Shown: piece by piece, positions 1-11,369 of the stretch
Numbering within the stretch: the stretch's first letter is position 1
Layout of the letters: every line of letters begins with the position of its first letter
Assembly (NCBI GenBank): GCA_964036275.1
Contig: OZ038436.1
Span: 24,154,639 to 24,218,638 of the forward strand
DNA length: 64,000 nt
Direction: 5' to 3'
Origin: Litoditis marina
Lineage: Eukaryota; Nematoda; Chromadorea; Rhabditida; Rhabditidae
Made by a program: the position numbers and the translations under genes
Notes under the pieces: model-generated
Database searches by the model: none
Told to the model about the DNA's origin: nothing
The model's input: only the letters and a program-made list of their open reading frames with translations

Positions 1-887
1 TTGGCTATTACCCCTGATCCGGCGTTCTAGTGTCGGCGACTGTTCCCTTGCGGTACTAAGAGTATATCCTCCACCCAAACACTCGTTGCTTAACCCGCGT
101 CTAGCTCGTGACTTGCATCACAGCGGGAAGCTTGAAGTGAACTCTGGACCTGCGGCTATTCAATTCTACTGAGGAACTGGGGTATGTGAATGTGATGACT
201 ACCCAATTCTTACACATTACCAACTATACTGTAATACTGTTAGTAAACTGAACAGTTACGTGAAACATGGTAAACATGACGGAGCTCAGAAGCGTGCAGT
301 GACAAAGTGTACGATTTCTCATTAGAATGCTGACTTAAGTGATTATTCAATTTACATCTAGTATAATTATAAAGAAATGGAATAATCACCGCAATGTCAC
401 TTTGTCACTGCACGATTCCTTATTAGACAACTTCACGTCTCACGTGACTATTCATCCTACTTCTAGTGTNNNNNNNNNNNNNNNNNNNNNNNNNNNNNNN
501 NNNNNNNNNNNNNNNNNNNNNNNNNNNNNNNNNNNNNNNNNNNNNNNNNNNNNNNNNNNNNNNNNNNNNNNNNNNNNNNNNNNNNNNNNNNNNNNNNNNN
601 NNNNNNNNNNNNNNNNNNNNNNNNNNNNNNNNNNNNNNNNNNNNNNNNNNNNNNNNNNNNNNNNNNNNNATCTCCTCATTCAAAAGCACGAGTGATTTAG
701 TGAACAACAACAGAACAACAATGAGTTAGTTAGATTTATTTGCAAATATCTATTCATGTGTTTTGTTTGTTGATTTTGCCATTCCATAGCTAGTACTGTT
801 CAGTCAGTGCGGCCCGTTTCCTCATCTGGGGTGAGAGAAGTTTCCTGGTAAATCGAAACTTTCTAAAGTTAGGCAAGAATTCTACAT
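1..887. other. Unannotated flank with assembly gap
   Basis: Apart from a run of 200 N at 470-669, I see no gene, RNA or clear repeat here. Open frames that cross the N run are artefacts of the gap. Confidence 0.7.
470..669. other. Assembly gap (200 N)
   Basis: Exactly 200 consecutive N, a size often used as a placeholder for a gap of unknown length. Confidence 0.98.
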
Positions 888-957
888 TGTAGTTTGGTCT
901 TGATTTGTCTCACAGCTCAAGCATTTCAACCAAAAATAAGACGGACCAAACTACAAA
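888..957. repeat. ~65-bp palindromic mini-repeat, copy 1
   Basis: Begins TTGTAGTTTGGTCTTG and ends with the near reverse complement GACCAAACTACAAA. Related copies occur at 1399-1464, 2312-2377, 4326-4398 and 6084-6143. The arms always read TGTAGTTTGA/GTCTCG and its complement while the middle varies, which suggests a structure-conserved foldback MITE or hairpin RNA. Confidence 0.6.
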
Positions 958-969
958 GTTGGTGGAGTA

Positions 970-1710
<741 letters not shown>

Positions 1711-1711
1711 A

Positions 1712-1907
1712 TAGTCGTCGTCAACGGAAAGGCGGGAGGGTACTGTATATCTCACTTTCCGCTGTGTACGCACGCACGTCTTTTATTCCAAAGCTTGATG
1801 GTTATGTTCTCTAATAGCGCAGTGGTTCGCGCTCTGCCACAAAAATTTTGCTCGCAGGTTCGATTCCGGCGAGAGACAGAAACTTGTTAATTTGGCACCT
1901 ACTATAA
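1712..1907 (+). repeat. tRNA-derived SINE, copy 1
   Basis: About 195 bp. The tRNA-like core has a perfect pol III A box (TAGCGCAGTGG, 1814-1824) and B box (GGTTCGATTCC, 1858-1868). It is preceded by a conserved ~100-nt leader starting TAGTCGTCGTCAACGG and followed by GAGAGACAGAAA and TTTGGCACC. Six more copies share the same start and end (3305, 4096, 4464, 7984, 25183, and minus strand 30912). The tRNA part lies in the 3' half, unlike the usual 5' position. Confidence 0.85.
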
Positions 1908-3304
1908 GTATATCTCGTTATCAGTTAATGCGAAACTTGGAGAACCACTTTGTTATGACATTATGCCAAACCCGCTTCTGCACACTTACAGTACACGCAA
2001 CTGACAGCATTGAGGCATTTTGAACATGAAGGAGTTTTTGAACAATTTAGGATTTATCTTCTTTTTATATCCTATAGCTGAGCAGTGTTTTGGGATGTAT
2101 TTCAATGTACTCCAATGTATGTGTCAGGCACAATTTAAGTTACAGAGTCTCTCGCCACCAGCCGTCGCAGTAGAAGTGGAACTCGAACCTCTTCGAGGAA
2201 CGGAAGTCGGACTTCCTCTCGGGTGTCCTCCCGCTCATCCAGAACTAGTCGGTGAGAAGATGGTTGGGAAAGCCATCCGATTTCGGTAAACAGGAGAACA
2301 TCGTAACAGTGTTGTAGTTTGAACTCGACACCCGCCATAATTTTTTTACTGAATAGTGACGGGATTAAACTACAAACCCCTTAGTACATACACAGCATTT
2401 TAACGGTTAGCCAGTAATTCTAATGGACTACAACGATTCATTAAAGGAGACCGGAACACAACTTGAGCAGAGGTTCTGTTTTGGGCTGCTTCTAACTGTA
2501 TTGAGATTAGAGAACACAATTAAATCGTATATTAGTTTGATCAGTTCACGCGACATTCACATGACAATGCCGGGCGACACGCAACGCGTCCAACCATGAG
2601 TAGGATACATCAGCTTTACGAGCAACCATGTTGCTCTCCGGTCCCTTTTAGTGCTCCGAATCTATATTTTCAGCGGCAGTACTTCTCGTGAACAGTCCTC
2701 TGTCATCTCTCCTAAAGACGAGAAGTTACAGCAGTACAGAAGCAGGTTTGGGACTTCGCGAGTTTCGGAGGGAAGAAGACAGATTGGTAGTGGAAGTCAC
2801 ACAGAATCTCCTTTGGCCAATCTGAGTCTTTTCAAGATTGTAATTCTCTATATTATTACACATAGAAGGAAATATGAAGTACTGTGTGATGCGTAATAAA
2901 TTAGTATAAAGAAAAAAGTTACTCTTAACTTTTGACTTTGTAAAAGTGTTTTTATTGCACTGTTATCATTCGCAACGCACAGAAAAGGCAGAGTTGGCTC
3001 GATTGTCTTTACGTCTTTCTGTCTTCCATTCAGGTGCTCTTATCTTTTCATTTTCAAAAAACTCGACATTCTCTATTTACTATTCTATTTTCAAATAATC
3101 TTGTTTCTAAGCGATGAGAATGTGAACCCATAACTTATATAGGTCAGAACATTGCCTTGAAATTCGCGTTAGTATACTGTAGGTGTTCACGTATGTGTGA
3201 AAGGGATGAAATTACATAGTTGTCGTCAGTTGAAAATAAGATAACAACGGTGATTTTCATTGAAAGAAGTATCGTTTTCAAACATAAATTAATGAAATCA
3301 AGTA
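1908..3304. other. Unannotated sequence
   Basis: No convincing gene. A palindromic mini-repeat is at 2312-2377. Open frames here (for example 2020-2289) lack good splice context or recognisable domains. Confidence 0.5.
2312..2377. repeat. ~65-bp palindromic mini-repeat, copy 3
   Basis: Starts TTGTAGTTTGAACTCGACAC and ends GGATTAAACTACAAAC. Same family as 888-957. Confidence 0.6.
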
Positions 3305-3505
3305 TAGTCGTTGCCAACGAAAAGGCGGAAGGGTACTGTATATCTCACTTCCCTCTGTGTGCTCACAGATCTATTCGATTCCAAAGCTTTATGTCCATAC
3401 GCTCTAATAGCGTAGTGGTTAGCGCCTTGCTACGGAACTTTTGCTTGCGGGTTCGATTCCAGCGATAGACAGACATTAATAAATTTGGCACTCACTTTAT
3501 ATTTC
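3305..3505 (+). repeat. tRNA-derived SINE, copy 2
   Basis: Same ~100-nt leader, an A-box-like TAGCGTAGTGG, B box GGTTCGATTCC near 3450 and the TTTGGCACTCAC tail. It ends only a few bases before the exon acceptor at 3508, so it lies in an intron or directly upstream of that exon. Confidence 0.85.
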
Positions 3506-3508
3506 AGG

Positions 3509-5875
3509 CTCAGACGGTTAGCCTTGTGGCTGCGGTGGGACTCAACATTCACTCTGATATACCGGAGATGAGGAACATGGGCTTCTACATTGTACAGTTC
3601 GCTCTGGAGGTAGGCAGAGAGAGGGGGGGGGATAAAGAGGGAGAGAGAGAGAAGAGGAGCAAGAAGAGGAAGCAGGCGGAGAAGAGAGAGAGGGGGATGG
3701 GAGAGGGAGAGAAGGAAAGAGATAGAGAGAAGGAGAAGAAACAGTGCGGGAGGAGAAATTGAAAAACATGTTCTGGCAGTGAGAGGAAACTTTGAGCGGT
3801 TCTTCATTGAATGTCCTTCGCCGATCGTGAAAACCTGTCAGGCTTATCCTGTTGACTTGTATTTCCTGTCCTCTTTTTCATGTTCAATAGGATACGGACT
3901 CGCTTATCATTTTTACAATGACTAGAAAAAGAAACAGAACAAGTTTTGAATAGAATATGGACGAGAGATTTTATATAATAGTGAATACTTATTATTTCTT
4001 CTACAGGTGGTGCTTTTTGTTGTGGCCGTCTCTTTCACCTGCTCCCCGAAACGAGGAGAGTGAAGTTTAAAACAATTGTTAGAATCTAACTTTGTGTATG
4101 GTCGTCGCCAACGGAAAGGCGTGAGGGTACTGTATATCTCAAATTTCGTTGTGTACGGCCACATTTCTATCTATGATACCAAAAGTTGTCGGTAACATAC
4201 TCTAATAGCGCAGTGGTTAGCGCCCTGCTACGCATCTTTCGCTCGCTTGTTCGATTCCGGCGAGCGAGAGAAAGCTACAAATTTGGCACCCCCTGTAGCA
4301 CTTCAGCCTGAGAATGAATCATCTCTGTAGTTTGATCTCGGTACGCGTAATGATTCATGATCTTTGATCGGAAGGCAATGTGATTATACTCTACAAACAC
4401 AGCGGGATAGAAAAACATACATCGTGGAGAGCTTGGAAATAAGCGATCACTATGCAACCAGTTATAGTCGTCGCCAACGGAAAGGTGGAAGGGTACTGTA
4501 TATCTTACTTTCCGCTGTGTACGCGGACATGTCTTCGATTCCAAAGCTAGCCGGTTATGTGCTCTAATAACGCAGTGGTTAGCGCCCAGCCAACAACATT
4601 TTGCTCGCAGGTTCGATTTCGGCGAGCGACAGAAGTTTATAAATTGGACACTCTCTATATCATTTTTCTACAAAACGACAGTGAGAAAAATGTACCACTG
4701 CGGGACCGAACGAAGTACATCGTGTTGGCTTACTTTTGAAAACGAGAATTCTACAATGATGACTATGTTTCAGGCCTGCGTGTGCTCTTGATAGCCGCCT
4801 ATATATCGGCTGTTCTCTACAATCTCATCTGGATAAGTGTGCATCTGGTGGTAGAGGACGAGGAGCGACACTACTTGTGTGATAGAGAGTACGTTTATGC
4901 GGTTTCTGTTGATAATAATAGTGCAGTTTGTAGTTTAGTGAGGAAAAAACATTTTCCTGCTGGAAGTGTTGAAAAACTGTGTGGGGCTGTTGCGTTACCA
5001 ATACAAGAAGAGCTCATTTTGAGTGATTTGAGTGTACTTGTGTGATAGAGAGTATGGGAATTATTTGATTCTTCTGTCTGTTCATGCTAAAGTTGTAGTT
5101 TGTAGTCTATACATGATGCCGAGAAAATCGATAAGGCCGTGACATAACCGCTACATCGTCGTTCATCGGCCATCGTGTACAGTTCCAGAGCCTATTCGAA
5201 ACATTACAAACCAAACATTGTGCAATTTCGCCGGTTTAGAGGTCACTCTAAGGCTGATGCCTAAACCTCTGAAATGTTACTTCTGGAATTTTAAACCCTC
5301 AGGAGAATAGATCATATAGTCGGCGAAACATTGGAAGATATTACATTTGTGGAGAAAACTGTCTAAGCGGTGATTTTTTTACTTCAGGAATGCCGACAAG
5401 TCTCGGCATTCCTGTAGTATGAAACATGAAACTATTCGGAACAGTTCCCAACTAAAAAATAAGTTCATGTGTTTACCAGACCTTTTTGGGGTGAATCCCG
5501 CTTCTGGGCTGGGGCTTCCATTTCATGAAATGAGCAGCCCTTGTATGTTGTGCAAGGCAAGAAAATCAATAACACGTTAGAAAATTGGAAAACTTTAGAA
5601 AACATAATATTTGTTGAGAAAACAGTCTAAACAATCAATATTTTCTCAGGAATGCCGACAAGTCTGATGACGCATGTGTGCTGTTGATATTCTCGGCAAA
5701 ACACAATATTCTCGTTCTTTCGATTGGCCTTTGTGGAATACACGGATTTCTTTCTATTATGGCAATCGTGAGGATATGAAAGAATTAGGAGAGATAGACG
5801 GAGAAAACGAGGGAGAATGAGAGGAATAGGGAGAGCAGGAGAGAGTGAGGGAAAAGTGGAGAAAAAAAGGAAAAG

Positions 5876-5934
<59 letters not shown>

Positions 5935-8437
5935 AAATTGAGAGAGAAAGAAAGATGATTTGTTCCCAGCTGGTTTCCATCTGCTTCGAGGGGAGTATGT
6001 CCCACTACCGTTCCAGCGACCGCGGAAGAAGATTCCTAGAAAGGGTACTATTTTCTGCTATTTGTATGTTTATAAAAACGTGGTTTGTAGTTGATTTCGA
6101 GAACCGTGATTTGACAGAAAATGTGCGAGATTAAACTACAAACTCAGATCGATACAGTATACAGTATACACCCACCTGGACTTTTTTCTAAATTTTCGAA
6201 TCTCACAAAATGAATAGCAACCACTTCTGTGTTCGCACGTTCTACCACAGACTGTACCATACTCCATACTGTAGCGGTGCATTTACGATTGACGAGGACC
6301 ATGGTTTTCCAGTAAAAAAGTGCCGAAAGTGGATAAATCACGACTAATTTCGTACTTCCACGTTTTTTAGCACGTGAAGTCGTCCGGTCGCCGATCAAGA
6401 AGCCAGTCAAGTGAACGATCTTATCAGTCTCCCAAAAAGAGCGGCGATCAACCACCCAGGTTGGTAGGTTACAGAAGAAACGCTAAAAAACCTTCCATAA
6501 TTACTATTTTCCTACAAAAACCGTACAATCCCCGTTCAATTCTATAGTTCGTTTCACCAATCAATGTCCTTCTACAATAAGCTGTAAAATATTCAGGAGG
6601 CTTTTTTTAATGAATAAATTATTATTTTGCTTTCAAACTTTCAGAGTTTGTAGAAGTGAAGGTAGAAAACAGAATAGCAAAGTTTGAAATCATTCTGAAA
6701 ACATCAGACTACGAAACGCTGACCTGGAAGTTCGCGCAGATTACTGTAGAGGGTTATAAGTTCGTGGAACAGACTATATAAGGCATCAATCATTATGAGT
6801 GCGTAACAGGGTCACAATACCCTTTTTATCATCTGAATTTTTCTTCTTTCATTTCTCCAATCGGAGTGCCACATCTACAAAAGTGGAATTCACGTGTCGA
6901 ATCGCAAACCAGTCTATTCTATTCTATTATAAATTGAACGAATTTTCACCGATCTGCAGAGGGATCGGGACGAAAAGCGGGATAGTACAACATTCACAGT
7001 ATTCCTCCAACAAAGCGAACCCTGTAATCTGAAATATTGTCTTTTGTCGATGAAAAATCTGCAAGGTGATTCAGTGGAGGTGGTGGTCAAACGAGTTATG
7101 ATAAACCATAGCCTTCCCCTTGTTTTCATTTTTCTCAAATCAAAGAAGTTTTCCAGGGTAGACATTCATTTGGGCAGCGTGCCTCCAACTCCCGGCTCAA
7201 AGATCACTCAGGTACGTTTCTTGGCTGCTTCGATATACGTCAGATTCAAGCCGAGAGGAAACTCGCTTTTTGCAATCAAGAACCAAAGTTTCAGCTATGC
7301 ACCCCGAACGCTTTCGCCGTATAAAAGTTCCAATTACTAGAGGTAGAAGATGAAAACCGCTCTCAAGTTCCACTGTATTTTTATTTTTTTTCTGTTTTCG
7401 AGTAGAATTGTTTTTTTTTTCAGTCGATGACCCAGCAGCGAGTGGGTGCTTCCATGACAGGAGATGACGGAGAAACCATTGGCTATGGGGTCGCTATCAC
7501 GGACACCGTACAGGTACGTACGCTTTTCATACGTATCGATTGATCAGAATTTTGGCCATCTTGTGATGTCACCCATTCCCATCAAGTCCTACTAATTGTA
7601 GTCGTGTGCACCAGGCAACTGCACTCCCTTCTACCAGATCTGCGTGACTTTCACCTAGACTTTATCGTCTGCCAATAAATAAAAGATGCATTCCTTCCCG
7701 AACCGACTCTTCCCAAACCAAAACCGAACCGATTTTTTTCCCAGAACCGAACCAAATTTAGGCCAACAAAAGTGGAACCGAACCAATTCATGTAATTAAT
7801 GCTGAAATTGGTCGACTGCGTAACGTTTATTAGGGCTTGGTTCAGTTCATGTTTGTTTGATAACGCAAATGATCTGCATCTAATCAAATAAACGTTATGT
7901 ATGCTATTGCATCTCATACTAAATACGTATAAGAAGAATTATTTTGCCAAGCAAACAGGATGAAAACTACTCGAACAATTGTTATAGTCGCCGCCAACGG
8001 AAGGCTGGAGGGTACTGTATATCTCACTTTCCGCTGTGTACGCACACAAGTCTTCGATTTCAAAGCTTGCCGGTTATGTGCTCTAATAGCGCAATGGCCC
8101 TGCTACGGAACTTTTGCTCGCCGGTTCGATTCCGGGAAGAGACAGAAATTTATAAATTTGACATTCACTATACGTTGGTTTTCTGTTTGACTCACGAAGC
8201 TCGAAAACAAAGAATGTTCAATCTATGGTTCAGAGTAGGACGATTATGTCGACCGATCCCGTGTCAACGGTCCTTTAAACTACAATTGAAAAATGTATTG
8301 CAGTTTAAACGACGGAAGTGTTAGGATTGGACCACATAATCGTCCTTTCAAATGCACGTGTTTCCGGCCTTTGCTTTGTGTTATTTCATTCTGTGTTTCA
8401 GGATGTTCCAGCTCCTCTCCTACATGCGGTTACTTGA
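3509..8437 (+). CDS. Multi-exon host gene, unrecognised membrane protein (partial model)
   Basis: Exons inferred from splice sites and coding content: 3509-3608 after TTTCAG; ~4008-4061 (hydrophobic VVLFVVAV stretch); ~4775-4888 (hydrophobic helix LLIAAYISAVLYNLIW, then acidic residues and CDRE); 5970-6044; 6645-~6745; 7157-7211; 7424-7513; and 8402-8437 ending in TGA. The last three join in compatible phases (7157 to 7211, then 7424 to 7513, then 8402) and give a complete C-terminus. 5970-6044 and 6645 also join in phase. Phase between 4888 and 5970, and between 6745 and 7157, does not close, so an exon is missing or two genes are merged. It looks like a multi-pass or N-anchored membrane protein. 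No family was recognised. SINE copies sit in its introns. Confidence 0.45.
3610..3752. repeat. GA-rich low-complexity tract
   Basis: Irregular purine-rich (GAGA/AAGAGG) sequence just after the exon donor at 3608. Charged reading frames across it are not genes. Confidence 0.85.
4096..4300 (+). repeat. tRNA-derived SINE, copy 3
   Basis: Leader GTCGTCGCCAACGGAAAGGC, A box TAGCGCAGTGG near 4206 and a B-box-like GTTCGATTCC near 4250. Intronic to the plus-strand gene. Confidence 0.85.
4326..4398. repeat. ~65-bp palindromic mini-repeat, copy 4
   Basis: Starts TGTAGTTTGATCTCGG and ends CTCTACAAAC. A diverged member of the 888-957 family, between SINE copies 3 and 4. Confidence 0.45.
4464..4662 (+). 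repeat. tRNA-derived SINE, copy 4
   Basis: Leader TAGTCGTCGCCAACGGAAAG, A-box region TAACGCAGTGGTTAGCGCC and B box GGTTCGATTTC (one change). Lies within 170 bp of copy 3. Confidence 0.85.
5883..5932. repeat. (GA)n microsatellite
   Basis: Pure GA run of about 50 bases inside a longer purine-rich stretch from about 5775 to 5955. Confidence 0.95.
6084..6143. repeat. ~65-bp palindromic mini-repeat, copy 5
   Basis: Starts TTTGTAGTTGATTTCGAGAA and ends GAGATTAAACTACAAA. Same family as 888-957. Confidence 0.55.
6790..6932 (+). repeat. LINE-like 3' tail (TCTAT-ended repeat), copy 1
   Basis: Motif order: GAGTGCGTAACAGGGT, ATACCCTTTTT, CTCCAATCGGAGTGCCACAT, a GTGGAA palindrome, CACGTG, then ATTCTATTCTATT. 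Copies at 24512-24655 and 29019-29146 share this order and end in the same pentamer, as expected of a non-LTR element 3' end. Confidence 0.55.
7984..8175 (+). repeat. tRNA-derived SINE, copy 5
   Basis: Leader TAGTCGCCGCCAACGGAAGG. The A-box region TAGCGCAATGG has lost the following TTAGCGC, and the B box is GGTTCGATTCC. Intronic in the plus-strand gene. Confidence 0.82.
8235..8351. repeat. ~120-bp foldback MITE, TTAA family, decayed copy
   Basis: TAGGACGATTATGTC pairs with CATAATCGTCCTT, and an inner pair GGTCCTTTAAACT / AGTTTAAACGAC forms a second stem. Better copies at 32467-32590 and 62796-62919 keep TTAA at both ends, which this one has lost. Confidence 0.7.
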
Positions 8438-8451
8438 GTCAGACATTAGCT

Positions 8452-8923
8452 GAACTCCTTTCGTAAATGGAATCATGAGCTTCACCTACTTAAATTGGTC
8501 GCACTCGGTGACTGCCGCGTGCAGGTTCATTTCTCGGTTTATTATGTCGAGTACTATTTTGATTAGTTTTGTAAACCAGTTCGAAGGTTTTAATAACAAG
8601 AATACACGAATTCAAAACAGTACGTATGCTAGAAGATCCCGACACATTCCTTCCATCCTGCCTCTCTCGCTCTTCCTCACTATTTCCCCCATGAACAGTC
8701 CATGATGCTCCATTCTCACCAGGAATCAAAGATATGATATTGTGATTATGATGTATTGTATTAGTATTCGTGGCACTCCAAACTATCGAACTATTGCCGC
8801 AACCATTTGCAGACTACAGCGCTAAACTACACAAAATTACTTCTTCATCTCCTATCAGTATCATATCCAGGTTGTACTTATATTGAACGGTCGATTGTCC
8901 TATCAGCCTTTTTATCTTCATAG
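8452..8923. other. Unannotated flank of the LTR element
   Basis: Contains one end of the TATGCTAGAAGAT MITE family (8625-~8700) and a short repeat (GTGGCACTCCAAACTATCG, ~8770) also seen near 28312. No coding exon was found. Confidence 0.5.
8625..8700. repeat. TATGCTAGAAGAT MITE, single end
   Basis: TATGCTAGAAGATCCCGACAC matches the arms of the palindromic element at 32006-32163. Only one arm is clear here. Confidence 0.5.
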
Positions 8924-9273
8924 AATTGGGTGTTGGGCCCATTGGAAAGCAACTGGAGACGATAGAGTATCAAGGTTTATTCAACTCAAGACAAATGAAA
9001 GAGTCTAAGGAAAAATGGAGGCGGCATCCCGCTTTGGTCGTACGGACCTCTCTGGCCTTTTGGCTTGCTGTTGCGGGGCGCTACCTGTAATCATAACATT
9101 AGTCAGCGTTGCGACGTCCTTACGTGGAGCGATATTACAGGGGAATCACGTAGGTTCCTTTGGTCATCAAAGGAATCTTATTTTGGAAAGTTTAAAAACC
9201 TATGTTACTATTGGAATACCCTGGGTAATGGAATGGTACCATACTTGTTGATAGATTTACGTAATCACGTACA
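8924..9273 (-). repeat. 3' LTR
   Basis: Reads the same as 21145-21494 over 350 bp by eye. In element orientation it starts TGTACGTGATTACG and ends CAACACCCAATT. A core of 343 bp (8931-9273) ends in CA, but the copies stay identical for 7 more bases up to the ATAG duplication. Confidence 0.93.
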
Positions 9274-9286
9274 CCTCCCTTCACCA
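9274..9286 (-). promoter_or_regulatory. Polypurine tract for plus-strand priming
   Basis: In element orientation GGTGAAGGGAGG lies directly before the TG of the 3' LTR, the standard position of the retroelement polypurine tract. Confidence 0.8.
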
Positions 9287-9433
9287 AAAATAGTCCGTCC
9301 CTGGACTAGACTTTTGAGTTTGTCAAGCTTATCGTAAAAGTTCATCATTACTATCTAGGATACGAAGTTCTGGGTGTACTAGGGAAAAAAAAAACTAAAG
9401 AGTTTCAACGGAGAAGAACAGCTGAAACTCACC

Positions 9434-11227
9434 TTAGAAGTGATTGTGTTGGGCCAGTTCTTCTGAGGTGCAGTGGGCTCTGGCGTTCCATATGTCCCTG
9501 CAGACTCGGAACCAGACGTCGGCTGATATGAGAGTGTCTTTTCTTCCCAGGATGACTACCCCTTCTTTTGCTCGGGAGAGGGCGACGTTGACCCTGAGGC
9601 GGTCACCGAAGAAGTCACCTCTTGGAAGGAAGCCAGTCCTGCATGTTGAAAGAATTGTGACTGTGAACTCCCTTCCCTGGGAGGAGTCAGCGGTTCCGAC
9701 GAACACTCCCGTATTCTGCACTTGTTCCGCGATGAGGTCAGCTTGTGCTTTATACAGGGATAGAATTGCGACCGCACTAGGGTCAATTACTCTGGTGATA
9801 CTGTTTGCGAGTCGAATTGCAAACTCGGCTTCCTGGTCATTCGTCCACGAGGTCCCGACTGGGTGTTGGAATCCTTGAGTTTCTACGAAGGCCCATGGGA
9901 AATCTGGATTGGGCATGGCCATCTGCATAAGGAAATTTTGTCGCTGCCGTGCTGTGACGAGGGGTCGTAGACTTCCTGCGTAGAAGTTATCGGACAACAG
10001 CTTTGTAATCTCTGGGTGAGAACGAAACACCCCATGTAGTGGTAGGACAGGAATGAGGCGATGCTCTATAATTCTCTTTAGAAGCGTTCCGTTGGCGAGT
10101 GTTGGCAGAGCGTGGCTGTTTGTTGATGGGGTATAGGGACTTAGTTGCTTTGGATCCCCAATCAAGACGATCTTTGCATTTGGGAACCTGGTGTACATCG
10201 TGAAGAATAGCGACTCCTGGATTTGGGATCCTTCATCGATGAGGATAGATTTGATCTTGTCGTGATATTGACTCCATGGCCCTTTTCCGACGAACGAAGA
10301 TAGCAGGGTCGATGTAGTCGAGAAGATTCGGCGCGGTTTGTATTCTCGTATGAGCAGGTAAAGTATCTGGCTGAACTTGGTAGATTGCGTCGCTTCTGTT
10401 GATAGTAGCTCGTTGATCTGTTGTTCGAGAAGATCCATCTCCGTCGTGGCCAATTCATCGGTGCTATTGAGCCGCCGCATGTAGGAATTCACCAGTTCAC
10501 GCTCCTCGTCGTTCATCCGTTTCAGAACTTCGCGATCTGAGAAAACGCGTCTGATGACCAGGGGAAGGTCGAACTCGGAGTGCTCGTCTTGTAGGCGAAA
10601 GTTTGCCTCTGTTATTAAACGTAAGATAGGAAGATGTTGGTACTCGGTGAGTTTTGCTGCTGATTGTACGGCGTTGAGTACAGCGTTGTTGGTATGCGCT
10701 GTTATGACGTTCCACGTGTCCTTTTCCTTCTTAGCTGCCTCGGCGTTTATCACCACGGCTGTGGACGTTTTTCCACACCCAAATGAGGCATAAATAGCGA
10801 AAGCGGGAAGATTGGATGCGGCTGCCTGAAGTATTGCAGTCTGTTCTTCGTGCATGCGAAGGACGTTCCCACCGCTTTGAACTGTCTGAGGTACGGCAAT
10901 GTTTTGACAGTTGGAGGACTCTAGCCTCTTACCTCCGTGTAGAGCTCCGAAGAGGGTAGCTGCAGGGGTGTTTGCGAGCAGGGGTGCTAATCTCTCTTGA
11001 ACGTGCGCTCTCTCTGCGATGGTAAACATTGCCTCGGACGGGTTGGCGTTAGAGTCATCTTGATCTTGTTGGACGTCTGCGCGGAGAAATTCATCTCTCT
11101 GTTGGAGTCGCAGCAATGCGGATCCTGCTATTCCGAACATCACCGCGTACACCTTTATTTGGTTTGCTTCAGATTCAGTTGCGCCACAAATAAGGGCAGT
11201 CAATTTTATCTTTGTTCCAGTAGGCAT
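9434..11227 (-). CDS. ORF4: superfamily-1 (UPF1-like) helicase carried by the retrotransposon
   Basis: About 597 aa from the ATG at 11227; a GTG in frame at 11236 would add three codons. All SF1 motifs are visible in order: Walker A FGCGKTST (~aa 154), motif II LIDEGSQ (~335), motif III IGDPKQLSP, motif IV FRSHPE, motif V ADSSQGREF and motif VI NVALSRAK (~550). This is the UPF1/NAM7-like SF1B pattern, so it probably unwinds nucleic acid 5'-3' using ATP. It starts 143 bp after ORF3 stops and is followed by the polypurine tract, so it lies inside the element. The stop is followed directly by GGTGAGT, which resembles a splice donor. Role in the element is unknown; help with RNA export, decay escape or reverse transcription is inference. 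Confidence 0.92.
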   Translation of the reverse strand: MPTGTKIKLTALICGATESEANQIKVYAVMFGIAGSALLRLQQRDEFLRADVQQDQDDSNANPSEAMFTIAERAHVQERLAPLLANTPAATLFGALHGGKRLESSNCQNIAVPQTVQSGGNVLRMHEEQTAILQAAASNLPAFAIYASFGCGKTSTAVVINAEAAKKEKDTWNVITAHTNNAVLNAVQSAAKLTEYQHLPILRLITEANFRLQDEHSEFDLPLVIRRVFSDREVLKRMNDEERELVNSYMRRLNSTDELATTEMDLLEQQINELLSTEATQSTKFSQILYLLIREYKPRRIFSTTSTLLSSFVGKGPWSQYHDKIKSILIDEGSQIQESLFFTMYTRFPNAKIVLIGDPKQLSPYTPSTNSHALPTLANGTLLKRIIEHRLIPVLPLHGVFRSHPEITKLLSDNFYAGSLRPLVTARQRQNFLMQMAMPNPDFPWAFVETQGFQHPVGTSWTNDQEAEFAIRLANSITRVIDPSAVAILSLYKAQADLIAEQVQNTGVFVGTADSSQGREFTVTILSTCRTGFLPRGDFFGDRLRVNVALSRAKEGVVILGRKDTLISADVWFRVCRDIWNARAHCTSEELAQHNHF

Positions 11228-11369
11228 GACGTTCACTCGAGATCCTGCTCTCTATTTTTGCATTGGTGGGCGTCCTGTTGGGGTGGATAGTTTGAATGAG
11301 ATTGCTGTTTTGTTCCGGTTTGTTTCGGTCGTGGTGATCGTGGTAGAGTAGACTGCCAGATCCATTTGT

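Noticed and set aside
339..729. Open frames across the first kilobase
   Set aside because: They run through the 200-N gap and have no support.
1810..1880. Possible functional tRNA genes at the A/B box sites
   Set aside because: Acceptor arms do not pair and the same sequence recurs inside a longer repeat, so these are SINE cores.
9015..9337. Small plus-strand frames repeated at 21236-21498
   Set aside because: They lie in the LTRs, antisense to the element, and repeat only because the LTRs are identical.
11228..11369. Intron joining ORF3 to the helicase ORF
   Set aside because: A GTAAAC donor is present at the ORF3 stop, but the only nearby acceptor (GAGAGCAG) gives the wrong frame, so I kept them as separate ORFs.
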